NCBI RefSeq assembly: GCF_000154705.2 | Contig: NZ_CM002917.1 | Location: 1,692,461-1,756,460 of the forward strand | Direction of reading: 5' to 3' | Length of the DNA stretch: 64,000 nucleotides | Source of the DNA: Hoeflea phototrophica DFL-43 | GTDB lineage: Bacteria > Pseudomonadota > Alphaproteobacteria > Rhizobiales > Rhizobiaceae | Shown here: in pieces, positions 8,644 to 19,600 of the stretch | Position numbering within the stretch: position 1 is the stretch's first letter | Layout: each line of letters begins with the position of its first letter | The notes under the pieces: generated by a model | Databases searched by the model: none | Told to the model about the DNA's origin: nothing | What the model saw: only the letters and a program-made list of their open reading frames with translations | Translations under genes and position numbers: made by a program

Positions 8644-10638
8644 ATGATCACTGAAATCGGCCATTTCGCACTCATCCTCGCATTGGCGACGGCGCTCGTG
8701 CAATCGGTCGCCCCGGTGGTCGGCGCGCGCCGCCGCGACGCCGCACTGATGGCGATCGGCCCGATGGCGGCACTGACCTCTCTGATGCTGGTGGCGATCT
8801 CGTTCTTTGCGCTGACCCACGCCTATGTGGTGTCTGATTTCTCGGTCCAGAACGTTGTCGAGAATTCGCATTCGCTCAAGCCGATGCTCTACAAGATCAC
8901 TGGCGTGTGGGGCAATCACGAAGGCTCGATGCTGCTGTGGATCCTCATTCTGGTGTTGTTTTCCGGTCTCGTCGCACTGTTCGGCCGCAATCTTCCCGAC
9001 ACGCTCAAGGCCAATGTGCTTGGGGTTCAGGCCTGGATCACAGTGGCGTTTCTGCTGTTCGTTCTTCTCACCTCGAACCCGTTCCTTCGCCTTGATCCGG
9101 CGCCTGCGGAAGGCAATGACCTCAATCCGATCCTCCAGGACATCGGGCTCGCGATCCATCCGCCGCTGCTCTATCTCGGCTATGTCGGATTCTCGATTTC
9201 ATTCTCTTTCGCAATCGCCGCTTTGATCGAAGGCCGCATCGACGCCGCCTGGGCGCGATGGGTCCGTCCGTGGACGCTTGCCGCCTGGGTGTTCCTGACC
9301 GCCGGCATCTCGATGGGCAGCTATTGGGCCTATTACGAGCTCGGCTGGGGCGGCTGGTGGTTCTGGGATCCGGTGGAGAATGCCTCCTTCATGCCCTGGC
9401 TGGTCGGCACCGCGCTGTTGCACTCCGCGCTGGTGATGGAAAAACGCGAGGCGCTGAAGATCTGGACCGTGCTGCTCGCCATCCTGACCTTCTCGTTCTC
9501 GCTTCTGGGAACCTTCCTGGTGCGCTCGGGCGTGCTGACATCGGTCCACGCCTTTGCCACCGACCCGAGCCGTGGCGTGTTCATCCTCGGGATCCTGGTG
9601 GTCTTTATCGGCGGGGCGCTGGCGCTGTTCGGGCTGCGTGCCGCCTCGCTCAAGGCCGGTGGCATGTTCGCGCCGATCTCGCGCGAAGGGGCGCTGGTTC
9701 TCAACAATCTGTTTCTGACCACGGCTGCAGCCACCGTGCTGATCGGCACGCTGTATCCGCTGTTGCTTGAATCGGTCACCGGCACCAAGATCTCGGTCGG
9801 TCCTCCGTTCTTCAACCTGACCTTCGGGCCTTTGATGATCCCTTTGCTGATGGCTGTGCCATTTGGCCCGCTTCTGGCGTGGAAACGGGCTGACCTGGCG
9901 GGGGCCGCGCACCGGCTCTACTTCGCCATCGGAATTTCCCTTCTGGTTGGTCTTGGCGTGGTATTCCTGCAGACCGGCGCACCGGTGCTTGCGGGGCTCG
10001 GGATTGCCCTTGGCGCGTTCCTGATCCTTGGCGCGATCACCGATATCGCGCTCCGCTCCGGCATTGGTCGTGTGGCCACGGGAGTTGCCTGGAGCCGCCT
10101 TGTTGGTTTGCCACGCTCCGCCTTTGGCACCGCCTTTGCCCATATGGGCCTTGGCGTCACCGTGATTGGCGTTGTTGCCGTCAGCATCTTCTCCACCGAA
10201 ACAGTGGTCGGCATGAAGCCCGGCGATACCGTGTTGGCTGGCGGCTACGAGGTTCGCTTCGAGGGCATTCGCGACTATGCCGGCCCGAACTACACCTCGC
10301 AGTCCGGCGAGTTCACGATCATGCGCGGCGACGAGGTGGTGGCCAGCACGGCCTCGGCCAAGCGGTTCTACGCCGCGCGCGGTATGCCGACGACGGAAGC
10401 CGGCATTGTCACTTTCGGTGCAAGCCAGCTTTACATCGCGCTTGGCGATCCCGAGGCCAATGGTGGCCTGGTGGTCCGGGTCTGGTGGAAGTCCTGGGTG
10501 ACCTTCATCTGGTACGGGACCGTGCTGATGATGATCGGGGGCGTGTTGTCGCTGTCTGACCGCAGGCTGCGGATCGGAGCGCCCAACCGTGCCAAATCCG
10601 CCAAGGCCGGCAAGCAGAAAGCCGGGGTTGCCGCATGA
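8644..10638 (+). CDS. ccmF: Haem lyase subunit CcmF (CycK)
   Basis: 664 residues and strongly hydrophobic, with about 14-15 membrane segments. The tryptophan-rich WWD motif is clear ([16 protein letters not shown], about residues 235-250), and conserved histidines flank it, including those in [11 protein letters not shown] and [10 protein letters not shown]. CcmF is the core of the cytochrome c haem lyase in the inner membrane: it takes haem from CcmE and attaches it to the CXXCH motif of apocytochromes. It overlaps ccmH by 4 bp. Confidence 0.96.
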   Translation: MITEIGHFALILALATALVQSVAPVVGARRRDAALMAIGPMAALTSLMLVAISFFALTHAYVVSDFSVQNVVENSHSLKPMLYKITGVWGNHEGSMLLWILILVLFSGLVALFGRNLPDTLKANVLGVQAWITVAFLLFVLLTSNPFLRLDPAPAEGNDLNPILQDIGLAIHPPLLYLGYVGFSISFSFAIAALIEGRIDAAWARWVRPWTLAAWVFLTAGISMGSYWAYYELGWGGWWFWDPVENASFMPWLVGTALLHSALVMEKREALKIWTVLLAILTFSFSLLGTFLVRSGVLTSVHAFATDPSRGVFILGILVVFIGGALALFGLRAASLKAGGMFAPISREGALVLNNLFLTTAAATVLIGTLYPLLLESVTGTKISVGPPFFNLTFGPLMIPLLMAVPFGPLLAWKRADLAGAAHRLYFAIGISLLVGLGVVFLQTGAPVLAGLGIALGAFLILGAITDIALRSGIGRVATGVAWSRLVGLPRSAFGTAFAHMGLGVTVIGVVAVSIFSTETVVGMKPGDTVLAGGYEVRFEGIRDYAGPNYTSQSGEFTIMRGDEVVASTASAKRFYAARGMPTTEAGIVTFGASQLYIALGDPEANGGLVVRVWWKSWVTFIWYGTVLMMIGGVLSLSDRRLRIGAPNRAKSAKAGKQKAGVAA

Positions 10639-11132
10639 TGGCCGGAACAAGGATGATGGCCCGGTTGCTGGCGCTGGTTCTGCTTGCATTCGCCTTGGCC
10701 TCGCCGGCGGCGGCGGTCAATCCCGACGAGGTGCTGGACGATCCGGCCCTTGAAGAACGGGCGAGGGCGCTGTCGCTGGATCTGCGCTGCCTGGTCTGCC
10801 AGAATCAGTCGATCGACGATTCCAATGCCGAACTGGCCCGGGATCTCAGGCTGCTGGTGCGGGAACGGCTGGTGGCGGGTGACAGCGATGAAGCTGTGAT
10901 CGATTATGTCGTCTCGCGTTACGGTGAGTTCGTTCTGCTCACGCCGCGCTTCTCCGCCCAGACGCTTTTGCTTTGGGGCGCACCAATGCTTCTTCTGCTG
11001 GCCGGCATCGTCGTCATGCTGATCAATGCGCGTGGCCGCGCCAGTGCCGTGACAGCGCCCGGTCAGCGCTTGAGTGAGGCCGAACAGGCCGAACTCGCAA
11101 AAGTGTTGGAAGACCGTGATCGCAAGGGCTGA
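10635..11132 (+). CDS. ccmH: Cytochrome c maturation thiol oxidoreductase CcmH (CycL)
   Basis: 165 residues: a signal peptide (about 1-27), the redox motif [11 protein letters not shown] (cysteine pair about residues 53 and 56), and a C-terminal membrane anchor (about 112-132). CcmH keeps the apocytochrome haem-binding cysteines reduced and works with CcmF and CcmI. The ATG at 10635 overlaps the ccmF stop codon; ATGs a few codons later are also possible. It closes the operon. No ccmG or ccmABC is present here, as is usual for the rhizobial cycHJKL arrangement. Confidence 0.94.
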   Translation: MMAGTRMMARLLALVLLAFALASPAAAVNPDEVLDDPALEERARALSLDLRCLVCQNQSIDDSNAELARDLRLLVRERLVAGDSDEAVIDYVVSRYGEFVLLTPRFSAQTLLLWGAPMLLLLAGIVVMLINARGRASAVTAPGQRLSEAEQAELAKVLEDRDRKG

Positions 11133-11167
11133 TATGTAGTCTGCCTATCCAATCAAGGGGGCAGGTG

Positions 11168-12397
11168 ATGACAGCACATACGATCCGGGCGGAATTCGAT
11201 GGCCATTCCGGCGCCAAACTGGCCGCGAGGCTTGATCTGCCGGCGGGAACCATCCGCGCCTGGGCCCTGTTCGCCCATTGCTTCACCTGTTCCAAGGACA
11301 CGCTTGCCGCCCGCCGTATCTCCGGCGCGCTGGCCAGCGCCGGAATTGCCGTGATGCGCTTTGATTTCACCGGGCTCGGTTCGAGCGACGGCGAATTCTC
11401 CTCGACCAACTTCTCCTCCAATGTCGATGATCTTCGCTCCGCCGCGCAATGGCTGGAGAAGCATTACAGCGCACCGGAAATTCTTGTCGGCCACTCGCTT
11501 GGCGGCGCTGCGGTGCTGGCCGTTGCCAAAGATCTTGCCTCGGTGAAAGCCGTCGTCACCCTGGGCGCACCGGCTGAAGCAAACCATGTGATCCACAATT
11601 TCGGCTCACATGTCGACGAGATCACCGAGAAGGGTGCCGCCGAAGTCAAGCTGGGCGGGCGCAGCTTCACCATCCAGCGCCAGTTTGTCGATGATCTCAA
11701 TGCCGTCCGTCTGGCGGACCGCATCGCCACGATGAAGAAAGCGCTTCTGGTTCTGCATGCGCCGCGCGACGAGACGGTGGGCATTGAGAACGCCGGGGCG
11801 ATCTTCACCGCCGCCAAACACCCCAAGAGCTTCGTGTCGCTGGATGGGGCAGACCATCTTCTGACAAACCCGGCGGACGCCAATTATGTGGCCAGTGTCA
11901 TTGCATCCTGGGCCGCGCGCTATCTGCCTGTTGAAACGCCACGCGACGAGGCCCAGCCAAGCGAGGATGTGGTGGTTGGCGAAACCGGGCAGGGCAAGTT
12001 CCAGGTCTCCGTTCAGGCCGGGCCACATCGCTTTCTTGCCGATGAACCGGCAAGCGTCGGCGGTTCGGACACCGGTCCCACGCCCTATGATCTGGTCGGA
12101 GCCGGTCTCGGCGCCTGCACCGCCATGACTTTGCGCATGTATGCCCGGCTGAAGAAGATCGACCTCGGTCTGGTGAGTATCGCAGTGCGTCACAACAAGG
12201 TGCATATGAAGGATTGCCTCGAATGCACAGAAGAGGAGCGCGCCGGCAATGGCAAGATCGACCGCTTCGAGCGGGTGATTACGATCGACGGCGGGGCGCC
12301 GGCCGAGCTTGCCGACAAGATCGTCGAGATTGCCAACAAGTGCCCGGTCCACCGAACCCTCGAACATGGTGCAAAGGTTACCACCCGGATCGAGTGA
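11168..12397 (+). CDS. Bifunctional alpha/beta hydrolase - OsmC family protein
   Basis: 409 residues made of two domains. Residues 1-255 form an alpha/beta hydrolase with the nucleophile elbow GHSLGG and the pattern HAPRDETVGIENA near the expected acid residue. Residues about 270-409 form an OsmC/YhfA-like peroxiredoxin domain with one cysteine in GAGLGACTAMT and another in IANKCPVHRTLEH. OsmC proteins reduce organic hydroperoxides. The fused hydrolase might release the substrate or a detoxified product, but no substrate can be read from the sequence. The ATG at 11168 follows an AAGGGGG ribosome-binding site. The same fusion is known in other proteobacteria. Confidence 0.88.
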   Translation: MTAHTIRAEFDGHSGAKLAARLDLPAGTIRAWALFAHCFTCSKDTLAARRISGALASAGIAVMRFDFTGLGSSDGEFSSTNFSSNVDDLRSAAQWLEKHYSAPEILVGHSLGGAAVLAVAKDLASVKAVVTLGAPAEANHVIHNFGSHVDEITEKGAAEVKLGGRSFTIQRQFVDDLNAVRLADRIATMKKALLVLHAPRDETVGIENAGAIFTAAKHPKSFVSLDGADHLLTNPADANYVASVIASWAARYLPVETPRDEAQPSEDVVVGETGQGKFQVSVQAGPHRFLADEPASVGGSDTGPTPYDLVGAGLGACTAMTLRMYARLKKIDLGLVSIAVRHNKVHMKDCLECTEEERAGNGKIDRFERVITIDGGAPAELADKIVEIANKCPVHRTLEHGAKVTTRIE

Positions 12398-12651
12398 GCC
12401 AACGGTGCAACGGTGTTCTTCCGATCTCTCTGGGTGCGTCGCAAAAGAGGAAAAACTGCAAACAGCTTCAATGGGTTGGGAAAGTTACCTAATGCGCTTT
12501 CCGGGCCGGTCCGCGCACTTTGTGGCAGCAACGTGGCGGCCAACATTACAAAGGTTTAATGATCCGGAAAGCTTGCCGTAACCGAACCCGTCCTATCTCT
12601 CTATGGCGAGGGTCGATCAAATGGCCTTGAGCACAACAACGAGGTTGATAC

Positions 12652-14223
12652 ATGTCGAAATCCCCCCAAGCCAAAGCCCCCAGCAAGAAGATCAAGGGTT
12701 TCCTCACCACCACCGCCATTGCCGGTGTCGCTGCTGCAATGCTCGCGACCGGTGTGCCCGCGACCATCACCGGGGCCTTTGCAGAACCTGTCCGCGTTGA
12801 AGCCCCGCAGGCCCCGAGCTTTGCCGATGTGGTTGAGGCCGTGTCGCCTGCCGTGGTCTCTGTCCGCGTTCAGGCGGAAGTCCGGCCGGTGTCAAATGAC
12901 GGGCCGTTCAGTTTCGATTTCAATGGAAGAGGATTTGACGATCTTCCAAACGATCACCCGATGAAGCGGTTCTTCGATGAATTCCGCCGCGGTTTCGGCG
13001 GTGAGCCCGACCGCCGTGCTGAGCGCGACCGTCGCGGCCCCGATGGCCAGGGCCGTCCCGGTCGCGTGCGCCCGGTCAGCCAGGGTTCCGGCTTCTTCAT
13101 TTCCGGGGACGGCTATCTGGTGACCAACAATCACGTCATCGAAAACGGTGCGACCTTCACCGTGATCATGGATGACGGCTCCGAACTCGATGCCAAGCTG
13201 ATCGGCCGCGACAGCCGCACCGACCTTGCAGTGCTCAAGGTCGAGGAAGATCGCGAGTTCATCTATGTCGACTTCGCCGATGATTCCAAGATTCGTGTTG
13301 GTGACTGGGTGGTGGCCGTCGGCAACCCCTTCGGTCTCGGCGGTACGGTGACCGCAGGCATTGTCTCGGCGCGTGGCCGCGACATCGGTGCCGGCCCCTA
13401 TGATGATTTCATCCAGGTGGACGCTGCGGTGAACCGCGGCAACTCCGGTGGTCCGACCTTCAATCTCTCCGGCGAAGTGATCGGCATCAATACCGCGATC
13501 TTCTCGCCCTCGGGCGGCAATGTCGGCATTGCATTTGCGATCCCCGCATCCACCGCGCGCACCGTGATCAACGATCTGATCGACAGCGGTTCGGTCGAGC
13601 GTGGCTGGCTTGGTGTGCAGATCCAGCCGGTTACCGCCGACATCGCTGAATCGCTTGGCCTCGCCGAGGCGCAGGGCGCGCTGATCACCGCACCGCAGGA
13701 CGATGCTCCCGCCGCCAAGGCAGGCATCGAGGCCGGTGACGTGGTCACTGCAGTCGATGGCAACGCAGTCGAGGATCCGCGTGATCTGGCCAAGAAGATT
13801 GCGGCCATGGATCCGGGCAAGACGGTCGAGATCACTGTCTGGCGCAATGGCAAGAGCGAGGCGGTCGAGGTCGAACTGGGCTCGCTGCCGACAGAAGTCG
13901 CAGCGCTGAGCACAGATGAGGAGACCACGCCGAGCGCACCGCAGGCAGAAGCCACGCTGGACAGTTTCGGGCTCACCGTCGTCCCGGCCGAAACCGGCAG
14001 TGGCCTTCTGATCACCTCCGTGGCGCCCGACAGTGCGGCTGAGGAACGCGGACTGCAAGCCGGCGATGTGATCGTTGCGGTCAACAATCAGGACGTGGCC
14101 AATGCCGCCGATGTGGTCGGCATCATCGACGATGCCGCAAGCAACGGCCGCAAGGCAGCCCTGTTCCAGGTTGAGAACGAAGACCGGTCGCGCTTCGTGG
14201 CGCTGCCGATCGACCAGGGCTAA
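12652..14223 (+). CDS. degP: Periplasmic serine protease DegP/HtrA (Do family)
   Basis: 523 residues. There is an N-terminal export signal (hydrophobic stretch about 21-45), then a trypsin-like domain with the triad H161 (TNNHVIENG), D191 (RTDLAVLKV) and S265 (NRGNSGGPTF), and two PDZ domains (about 310-400 and 425-520). A Gly/Arg-rich loop lies at about residues 112-142. The protein degrades or refolds damaged periplasmic proteins. It is followed by a two-component pair, an arrangement found in related rhizobia, so the pair may sense envelope stress; this is inferred from position. Confidence 0.95.
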   Translation: MSKSPQAKAPSKKIKGFLTTTAIAGVAAAMLATGVPATITGAFAEPVRVEAPQAPSFADVVEAVSPAVVSVRVQAEVRPVSNDGPFSFDFNGRGFDDLPNDHPMKRFFDEFRRGFGGEPDRRAERDRRGPDGQGRPGRVRPVSQGSGFFISGDGYLVTNNHVIENGATFTVIMDDGSELDAKLIGRDSRTDLAVLKVEEDREFIYVDFADDSKIRVGDWVVAVGNPFGLGGTVTAGIVSARGRDIGAGPYDDFIQVDAAVNRGNSGGPTFNLSGEVIGINTAIFSPSGGNVGIAFAIPASTARTVINDLIDSGSVERGWLGVQIQPVTADIAESLGLAEAQGALITAPQDDAPAAKAGIEAGDVVTAVDGNAVEDPRDLAKKIAAMDPGKTVEITVWRNGKSEAVEVELGSLPTEVAALSTDEETTPSAPQAEATLDSFGLTVVPAETGSGLLITSVAPDSAAEERGLQAGDVIVAVNNQDVANAADVVGIIDDAASNGRKAALFQVENEDRSRFVALPIDQG

Positions 14224-14234
14224 GCCCTTCGCAT

Positions 14235-14258
14235 CCGGCGCGGGCCGCTCCGCGCCGG
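14235..14258 (+). terminator. GC hairpin after degP, terminator-like but without a T run
   Basis: An 8-bp perfect stem (CCGGCGCG / CGCGCCGG) with an 8-nt loop begins 12 bp after the degP stop codon. No run of T follows, so intrinsic termination is doubtful. It could instead be a 3' stabilising structure. The rest of the degP-regulator gap (to 14514) shows nothing recognisable except the tandem repeat listed separately. Confidence 0.35.
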
Positions 14259-14487
14259 GTGTGGCAGCTTCCGCTCGGCAATCCCCTGATGCAGGACGGA
14301 AGCAATGGGCGTTGAAGATTTCGCACCAACGCCCTGAAGTCCGCTCCAATCCATTCGCTTGGGAGGGTGGGCGCCAAGGCGGCGGGTGTGCTCCCCCCCT
14401 TCGCAAGCCCGCCGCGCTTTTCCCGCCCGTCGATCCGCGTTCTTGACTTGCCCGCATTCGCCGGGCATGCCCGAAGGGTTCGAGCCG

Positions 14488-14513
14488 CCAGGACAGACGC
14501 CCAGGACAGACGC
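14488..14513 (+). repeat. Tandem 13-bp duplication containing a ribosome-binding site
   Basis: CCAGGACAGACGC occurs twice in direct, contiguous succession immediately before the response-regulator start codon at 14515. Each copy carries AGGA. The second AGGA is correctly spaced (8 nt) for translation initiation, and the first lies 13 nt further upstream. Confidence 0.85.
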
Positions 14514-14514
14514 C

Positions 14515-15192
14515 ATGAAAATACTCATCATCGAAGACGATCTGGAAACCGCCGCCTATCTTTCCCGTGCGTTTCGCGAAGCCGGGATCACGGTGGATCA
14601 TGCAAGCGACGGCGATTCCGGTTTCTTTCTGGCCTCCGAAAACACCTATGACGCACTGGTGGTGGACCGCATGCTGCCCAAGCGTGATGGTCTTTCAATC
14701 ATCAGCGAGCTGCGCCGCAATGGCGACGACACCCCGGCGCTGATCCTCTCGGCACTTGGCCAGGTCGACGACCGGGTGACCGGGCTTCGCGCCGGCGGCG
14801 ACGATTACCTCACCAAGCCCTATGCATTTTCCGAGCTTTTGGCCCGCATCGAAATCCTCGGACGCCGCAAGGGTGCACGCGATCAGGAAACCACCTACCG
14901 GGTGGGCGATCTCGAACTCGACCGGTTGAGCCATGAGGTGCGCCGCGCGGGCCAGCCGATCCCGCTGCAGCCGCGCGAATACCGCCTGCTTGAATATCTG
15001 ATGAAAAATGCAGGGCAGGTGGTCACCCGCACCATGCTGCTCGAGCATGTCTGGGATTATCATTTCGACCCGCAGACCAATGTCATCGATGTCCATATCT
15101 CCAGGCTTCGCTCGAAGATCGAAAAGGATTTCGGTGAGCCGCTGCTCAAAACCGTGCGCGGCGCCGGCTATATGATGAAGGCCGGTGGATGA
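14515..15192 (+). CDS. OmpR-family response regulator
   Basis: 225 residues. The receiver domain has D8/D9, the phosphoacceptor D51 in VVDRMLPKRDG, and K101 in DDYLTKPY. The winged-helix DNA-binding domain (about 125-220) ends in TVRGAGYMMK. The ATG at 14515 is preferred because the receiver domain begins there and AGGA is well placed; an upstream in-frame extension to 14359 reads as non-coding. It overlaps or abuts the following kinase gene. Lying between degP and glnE, it is the conserved rhizobial regulator of this locus; its targets are unknown. Confidence 0.88.
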   Translation: MKILIIEDDLETAAYLSRAFREAGITVDHASDGDSGFFLASENTYDALVVDRMLPKRDGLSIISELRRNGDDTPALILSALGQVDDRVTGLRAGGDDYLTKPYAFSELLARIEILGRRKGARDQETTYRVGDLELDRLSHEVRRAGQPIPLQPREYRLLEYLMKNAGQVVTRTMLLEHVWDYHFDPQTNVIDVHISRLRSKIEKDFGEPLLKTVRGAGYMMKAGG

Positions 15193-15199
15193 TCCTGTC

Positions 15200-16603
15200 A
15201 TGACCCGTTTGCGTGCCATGTTGTCGACCACCGCGGTGAGACTGTCGGCGCTTTATCTCGGTCTTTTCGCGCTGTGCGCGGTGGCTCTGGTGTTCTACAT
15301 CACCTCGATCTCTGTGGGGATGCAGCATGACCGTACCCAGACCATCATTTTGAGCGAATTGAGAGTGGTGGCGGGCTCCTATCGCCGCAACGGCATGACC
15401 GGTCTCGTTCGCACCATAGAACGGCGCTCACGCCAGCCCGGAGCCAACCTCTATGCCATAGCCGCGCCGAGCGGTGAACTGATCGCCGGCAACATTTCCG
15501 CGATTGCACCGGGCGTGCTCGATCAGGAAGGCTGGACCTCTTCCCCGTTTCGTTATGAGCGGCTGGGTGATGCCGAGGGGGAGGATCATCTGGCTTTGGC
15601 GCAAGTGGTCGGCCTGCCGAATGGAATGCGCTTGATGGTGGGCCGCGATATCGGGGAGCGCGAACAGGTTCGCGGCCTTGTCCGCCAGGCTCTGGTAAGG
15701 GCGCTGGCGATCATGTTCGTTGGCGCACTGGCGATCTGGTTTTTCGTTGGCCGCCGCGCGCTCAAGCGCATCGATCACATGTCCGAAGCCAGCAAGAAGA
15801 TCATGGCCGGTGACCTGTCTCAAAGGCTCCCGGTGAATGGATCCGGTGATGAATTCGACCGGCTGAGCCTCTCGCTCAATGCCATGCTGGGCCGTATCGA
15901 GCGCCTCAATGAAGGTCTGCGCCAGGTTTCCGACAACATCGCCCATGATCTCAAGACGCCGCTCACCCGGCTCAGGAACCGTGCCGAAGCCGCATTGGCA
16001 GGAGATGGCGAACCGGAAGCCCAGCAACAGGCGCTCGAACAGATGATCGCCGACAGCGACCAGCTGATCCGCACCTTCAACGCGCTTTTGATGATCAGCC
16101 GGGTCGAAGCCGGATCCTCGACCGCCCAGATGAGCTCCGTCGACCTTTCGGATCTCGCCCGCGACGCCGCGGAACTTTATGAACCGGTGGCCGAAGATGC
16201 GGGGGTAAGCCTGATCGCAGAAATCGCACCGGATGTTGTCATCAACGGCAACCGCGAACTCCTGGCCCAGGCACTGTCCAATCTCATAGACAACGCGATC
16301 AAATATGTTGGCGATGTGCCGTCGCCCCGGATCAAGGTGTCGCTGGCTCGCGAGGGCGGCGAACTGTGGCTGTCCGTGACCGACAATGGCCCCGGCGTGC
16401 CCGCCGATCGCCGCGAAGATGTGGTCAAGCGTTTTGTCCGGCTCGATGAAAGCCGGTCAAAACCCGGCACCGGATTGGGATTGAGTCTTGTCCAGGCGGT
16501 GGCGGCGCTGCATGGTGGGCGCTTGGAGCTCAAGGATGGATCGCCAGAAGCCGAAGCCAACCCCGGCCTTGCTGCGATCATGGCCTTGCCAGGGGGACGA
16601 TGA
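15200..16603 (+). CDS. Sensor histidine kinase with HAMP domain
   Basis: 467 residues. Two membrane segments (about 14-36 and 165-185) enclose a periplasmic region of about 130 residues. A HAMP domain (about 186-240) follows, then the H box with H249 (DNIAHDLKTPLTRL), the N box around N361-N365 (SNLIDNAIKYV), the G1 box DNGPG and the G2 box GTGLGLSL. The ATG at 15200 has GGTGGA upstream. A GTG at 15185 would overlap the regulator gene and is the alternative start. It pairs with the preceding response regulator and overlaps glnE by 4 bp. Confidence 0.88.
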   Translation: MTRLRAMLSTTAVRLSALYLGLFALCAVALVFYITSISVGMQHDRTQTIILSELRVVAGSYRRNGMTGLVRTIERRSRQPGANLYAIAAPSGELIAGNISAIAPGVLDQEGWTSSPFRYERLGDAEGEDHLALAQVVGLPNGMRLMVGRDIGEREQVRGLVRQALVRALAIMFVGALAIWFFVGRRALKRIDHMSEASKKIMAGDLSQRLPVNGSGDEFDRLSLSLNAMLGRIERLNEGLRQVSDNIAHDLKTPLTRLRNRAEAALAGDGEPEAQQQALEQMIADSDQLIRTFNALLMISRVEAGSSTAQMSSVDLSDLARDAAELYEPVAEDAGVSLIAEIAPDVVINGNRELLAQALSNLIDNAIKYVGDVPSPRIKVSLAREGGELWLSVTDNGPGVPADRREDVVKRFVRLDESRSKPGTGLGLSLVQAVAALHGGRLELKDGSPEAEANPGLAAIMALPGGR

Positions 16604-19600
16604 CCGAGACCAATGCGCATACCAGGCTGATTGAACTCGAACAGAGTCCGATCCGCGCGCCCTCAGCCACAGCAGCCAAATCCGTGGCTGCTGATCTCAA
16701 GCCTTTGGGCGCCGATCACCCGGAGATTGCCGCGCTGCTGAGCGCCAACACACCCGCACGCGAATTCCTCTTTGCGGCCCTTGCGCTGTCGCCTTATCTT
16801 CGCGATCTCGCGCTCTGTGATCCCGAAGCGCTGGTCCGCAGCCTGACCCGTCCCGTGGCCGAACTAGTGGAGGAAACCGTCGCCCGGGCCCGGGGCTGCT
16901 GGCGCAGAGAAGACGGGACGCCCGCAAGCGAGAGCGAAGTGATGCGCGACCTGCGATGCGCCAAACGGCAGGTCGCCATGGCGCTGGCGCTGGCCGATCT
17001 CGCCCGGCTGATTGGTTGCAGCGAAACCACCCAGCATTTGAGCAACCTAGCCGATGCAAGCCTTGGGGCTGCTTTCGACCATCTGCTGTTCAACAGCCAC
17101 GAGGCAGGGAAACTCACCCTGAAGAACCCCGACAGGCCCGGCGAGGGGTCCGGCTTGATCGTGCTGGGCATGGGCAAGCATGGCGCGGGTGAACTCAACT
17201 ATTCCTCCGACATTGATATCGTCGTGTTCTTTGATCCCGAAGCCGGCATCGTGCCTGATCCGGATGAGGCCACCGACATATTCGCCCGTCTGGTGCGCCG
17301 TCTGGTCCGGATCATGCAGGAGCGGACCGGCGACGGCTATGTGTTCCGTACGGATTTGCGGTTGCGCCCTGATCCCGGCTCGACGCCGCTTGCCTTTCCG
17401 CTGGAGGCCGCGCTCAACTATTATGAGAGCCGCGGACAGAACTGGGAGCGCGCCGCCTTCATCAAGGCCCGCGCCGTTGCTGGTGATTTGGCGGCAGGCG
17501 AACGGTTCATCCAGGAGCTGGTGCCTTTCGTCTTCCGCAAATACCTCGATTTCGCCGCCATATCCGACATTCATTCAATCAAGCGCCAGATCCACGCCCA
17601 TCGCGGCTTTGGCGACATTGCGGTCAAGGGGCACAACACCAAGCTTGGACGCGGCGGCATCCGCGAGATCGAATTCTTCGTCCAGACCCAGCAGCTCATC
17701 GCCGGCGGGCGGATGCCGAAACTCAGGCTGCGGCGCACCGACGAAATGCTGGTGGCTCTCGCCCGCGCCCGCTGGATCGACCCTGCCACCGCCCGGACGC
17801 TTGCCGAGAGCTACTGGTATCTGCGCGATGTCGAGCACCGCATCCAGATGGTCCACGACGAGCAAAGCCACACCTTGCCCGAAACCGAAGCCGAGCTCGC
17901 CCGCATTGCGCTGATGATGGGGGAGCCGGGCACTGCAAGCTTCGGCAAGACCTATGTTTCCATGCTCAAGCGGGTCGAGGAATGCTACGCTGCGCTTTTC
18001 GAAAACGAAGCCGGACTGTCTGGCACCGCCGGCAACCTGGTGTTCACCGGTGAGGATGACGATCCCGAAACGCTCAAGACCCTGTCCGAATTCGGCTTCG
18101 AGCGCCCCGCCGACATTTCCCGCATCATCCGCACCTGGCACTATGGCCGCTACCGTGCCACCCAATCTGTGGAAGCCCGCGAACGGCTGACAGAACTGAC
18201 GCCGGAACTGCTCAGGGTCTTCGGGGCCACCAAGCGCGCCGATGAGGCGTTGATACGCTTTGACGCCTTCATCGCCGGGCTGCCGGCAGGTATCCAGCTG
18301 TTCTCGCTCATCAGCAGCAATCCGGGACTTATGTCGCTGATGGTGACGATCATGACAGCCGCACCTCGCTTGGCTGAGGTGATCGCGCGCAAACCGCATG
18401 TGTTTGACGGCATGCTCGATCCCGGCCTGCTGGCCGAACTTCCCACCCGGCGCTATCTCGCTGAACGGCTTGCCTCCTTCCTTGATGGCGCGACAGCCTA
18501 TGAGGAGGTGCTGGACCGGCTCAGGATCGTGGCGCTGGAGCAGAAATTCCTGATTGGTGTCCGCCTGCTCACCGACGCCATTGCACCTGAACGCGCCGCG
18601 CGCGCGTTCTCCTATCTTGCCGACCTGATCATCGCTTCAGCGCTGGATGCCGTCCGTGCGGGCATGGAGGAGGCCCATGGCAAGATCCCCGGCGGTCGTG
18701 CTGCGGTGCTGGGTATGGGCAAGCTCGGCAGCCTTGAGCTCACCGCCGGCTCCGATATCGATATCATACTGCTGTATGATCACGATCCCGATAGTGAGGA
18801 ATCCGACGGACCAAAGCCGCTCGATCCCGCGCGTTATTACGCCCGGATGACCCAGCGGCTGGTCGCCGCACTTTCTGCGCCCACCGCCGAGGGCATTCTC
18901 TATGAGGTCGATCTGCGGCTGCGGCCATCGGGCAACAAGGGGCCGGTCGCAACCTCGGTGCGTGCTTTCGCCAAATACCAGGCCGAGGAAGCCTGGACCT
19001 GGGAACACATGGCGCTGACGCGCGCGCGTCCGGTCGCCGGTGATGCCAGTCTGTGCGGCGATGCACGGCGGCTGATCGACGAGGTGCTGGCACGGCCGCG
19101 TGACAAGGCAAAGCTGCGCGCAGACCTGACTGAGATGCGGGACTTGATCGAGCAGGAAAAGCCGCCCCGCGATATCTGGGACGTCAAACTGATCCCCGGC
19201 GGGCTGATTGACATCGAATTCATTGCCCAGATGCTTTCGCTTGAGGCGCGCGCGGGCGGTTGGGTGCCGGACGAGGGCGAAGATGGGGCCGGAGACCGGG
19301 CAGGGGAAACCAGCGGCAGCAGCGGCGATCCGTTGCCGTTCGACCTTGGCATAGAGGAGCGGGAGTTCGGGGAGTGCACCGGCACTGACGCGACACTGGC
19401 CGCACTTGGCCCCAAGGCATTGGGACTAGAGGTGACTGAGACCCTGCGCCGGGCACTGGCGCTTTGGAGCGGCCACGCCCAGGTCGTGCGGCTCTGCACC
19501 GAAGGTGAGTTCGATCCGGCAGAAGCACCCGCAGGCCTGATCGATCTGGCGATCCGCAAGGGTGAAGCGCCGTCCCTCAAGAGCCTTGAGGCGGATTTCA

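Noticed and set aside
9199..10689. Long open frame (496 codons) on the minus strand opposite ccmF
   Set aside because: It mirrors the ccmF codons, has no recognisable domains, and is full of Gln, His, Arg and Gly as expected for an antisense shadow in GC-rich DNA.
12892..14601. Long open frame (569 codons) on the minus strand opposite degP
   Set aside because: It spans degP and the following gap, lacks any family signature, and degP itself has an intact catalytic triad and PDZ domains.
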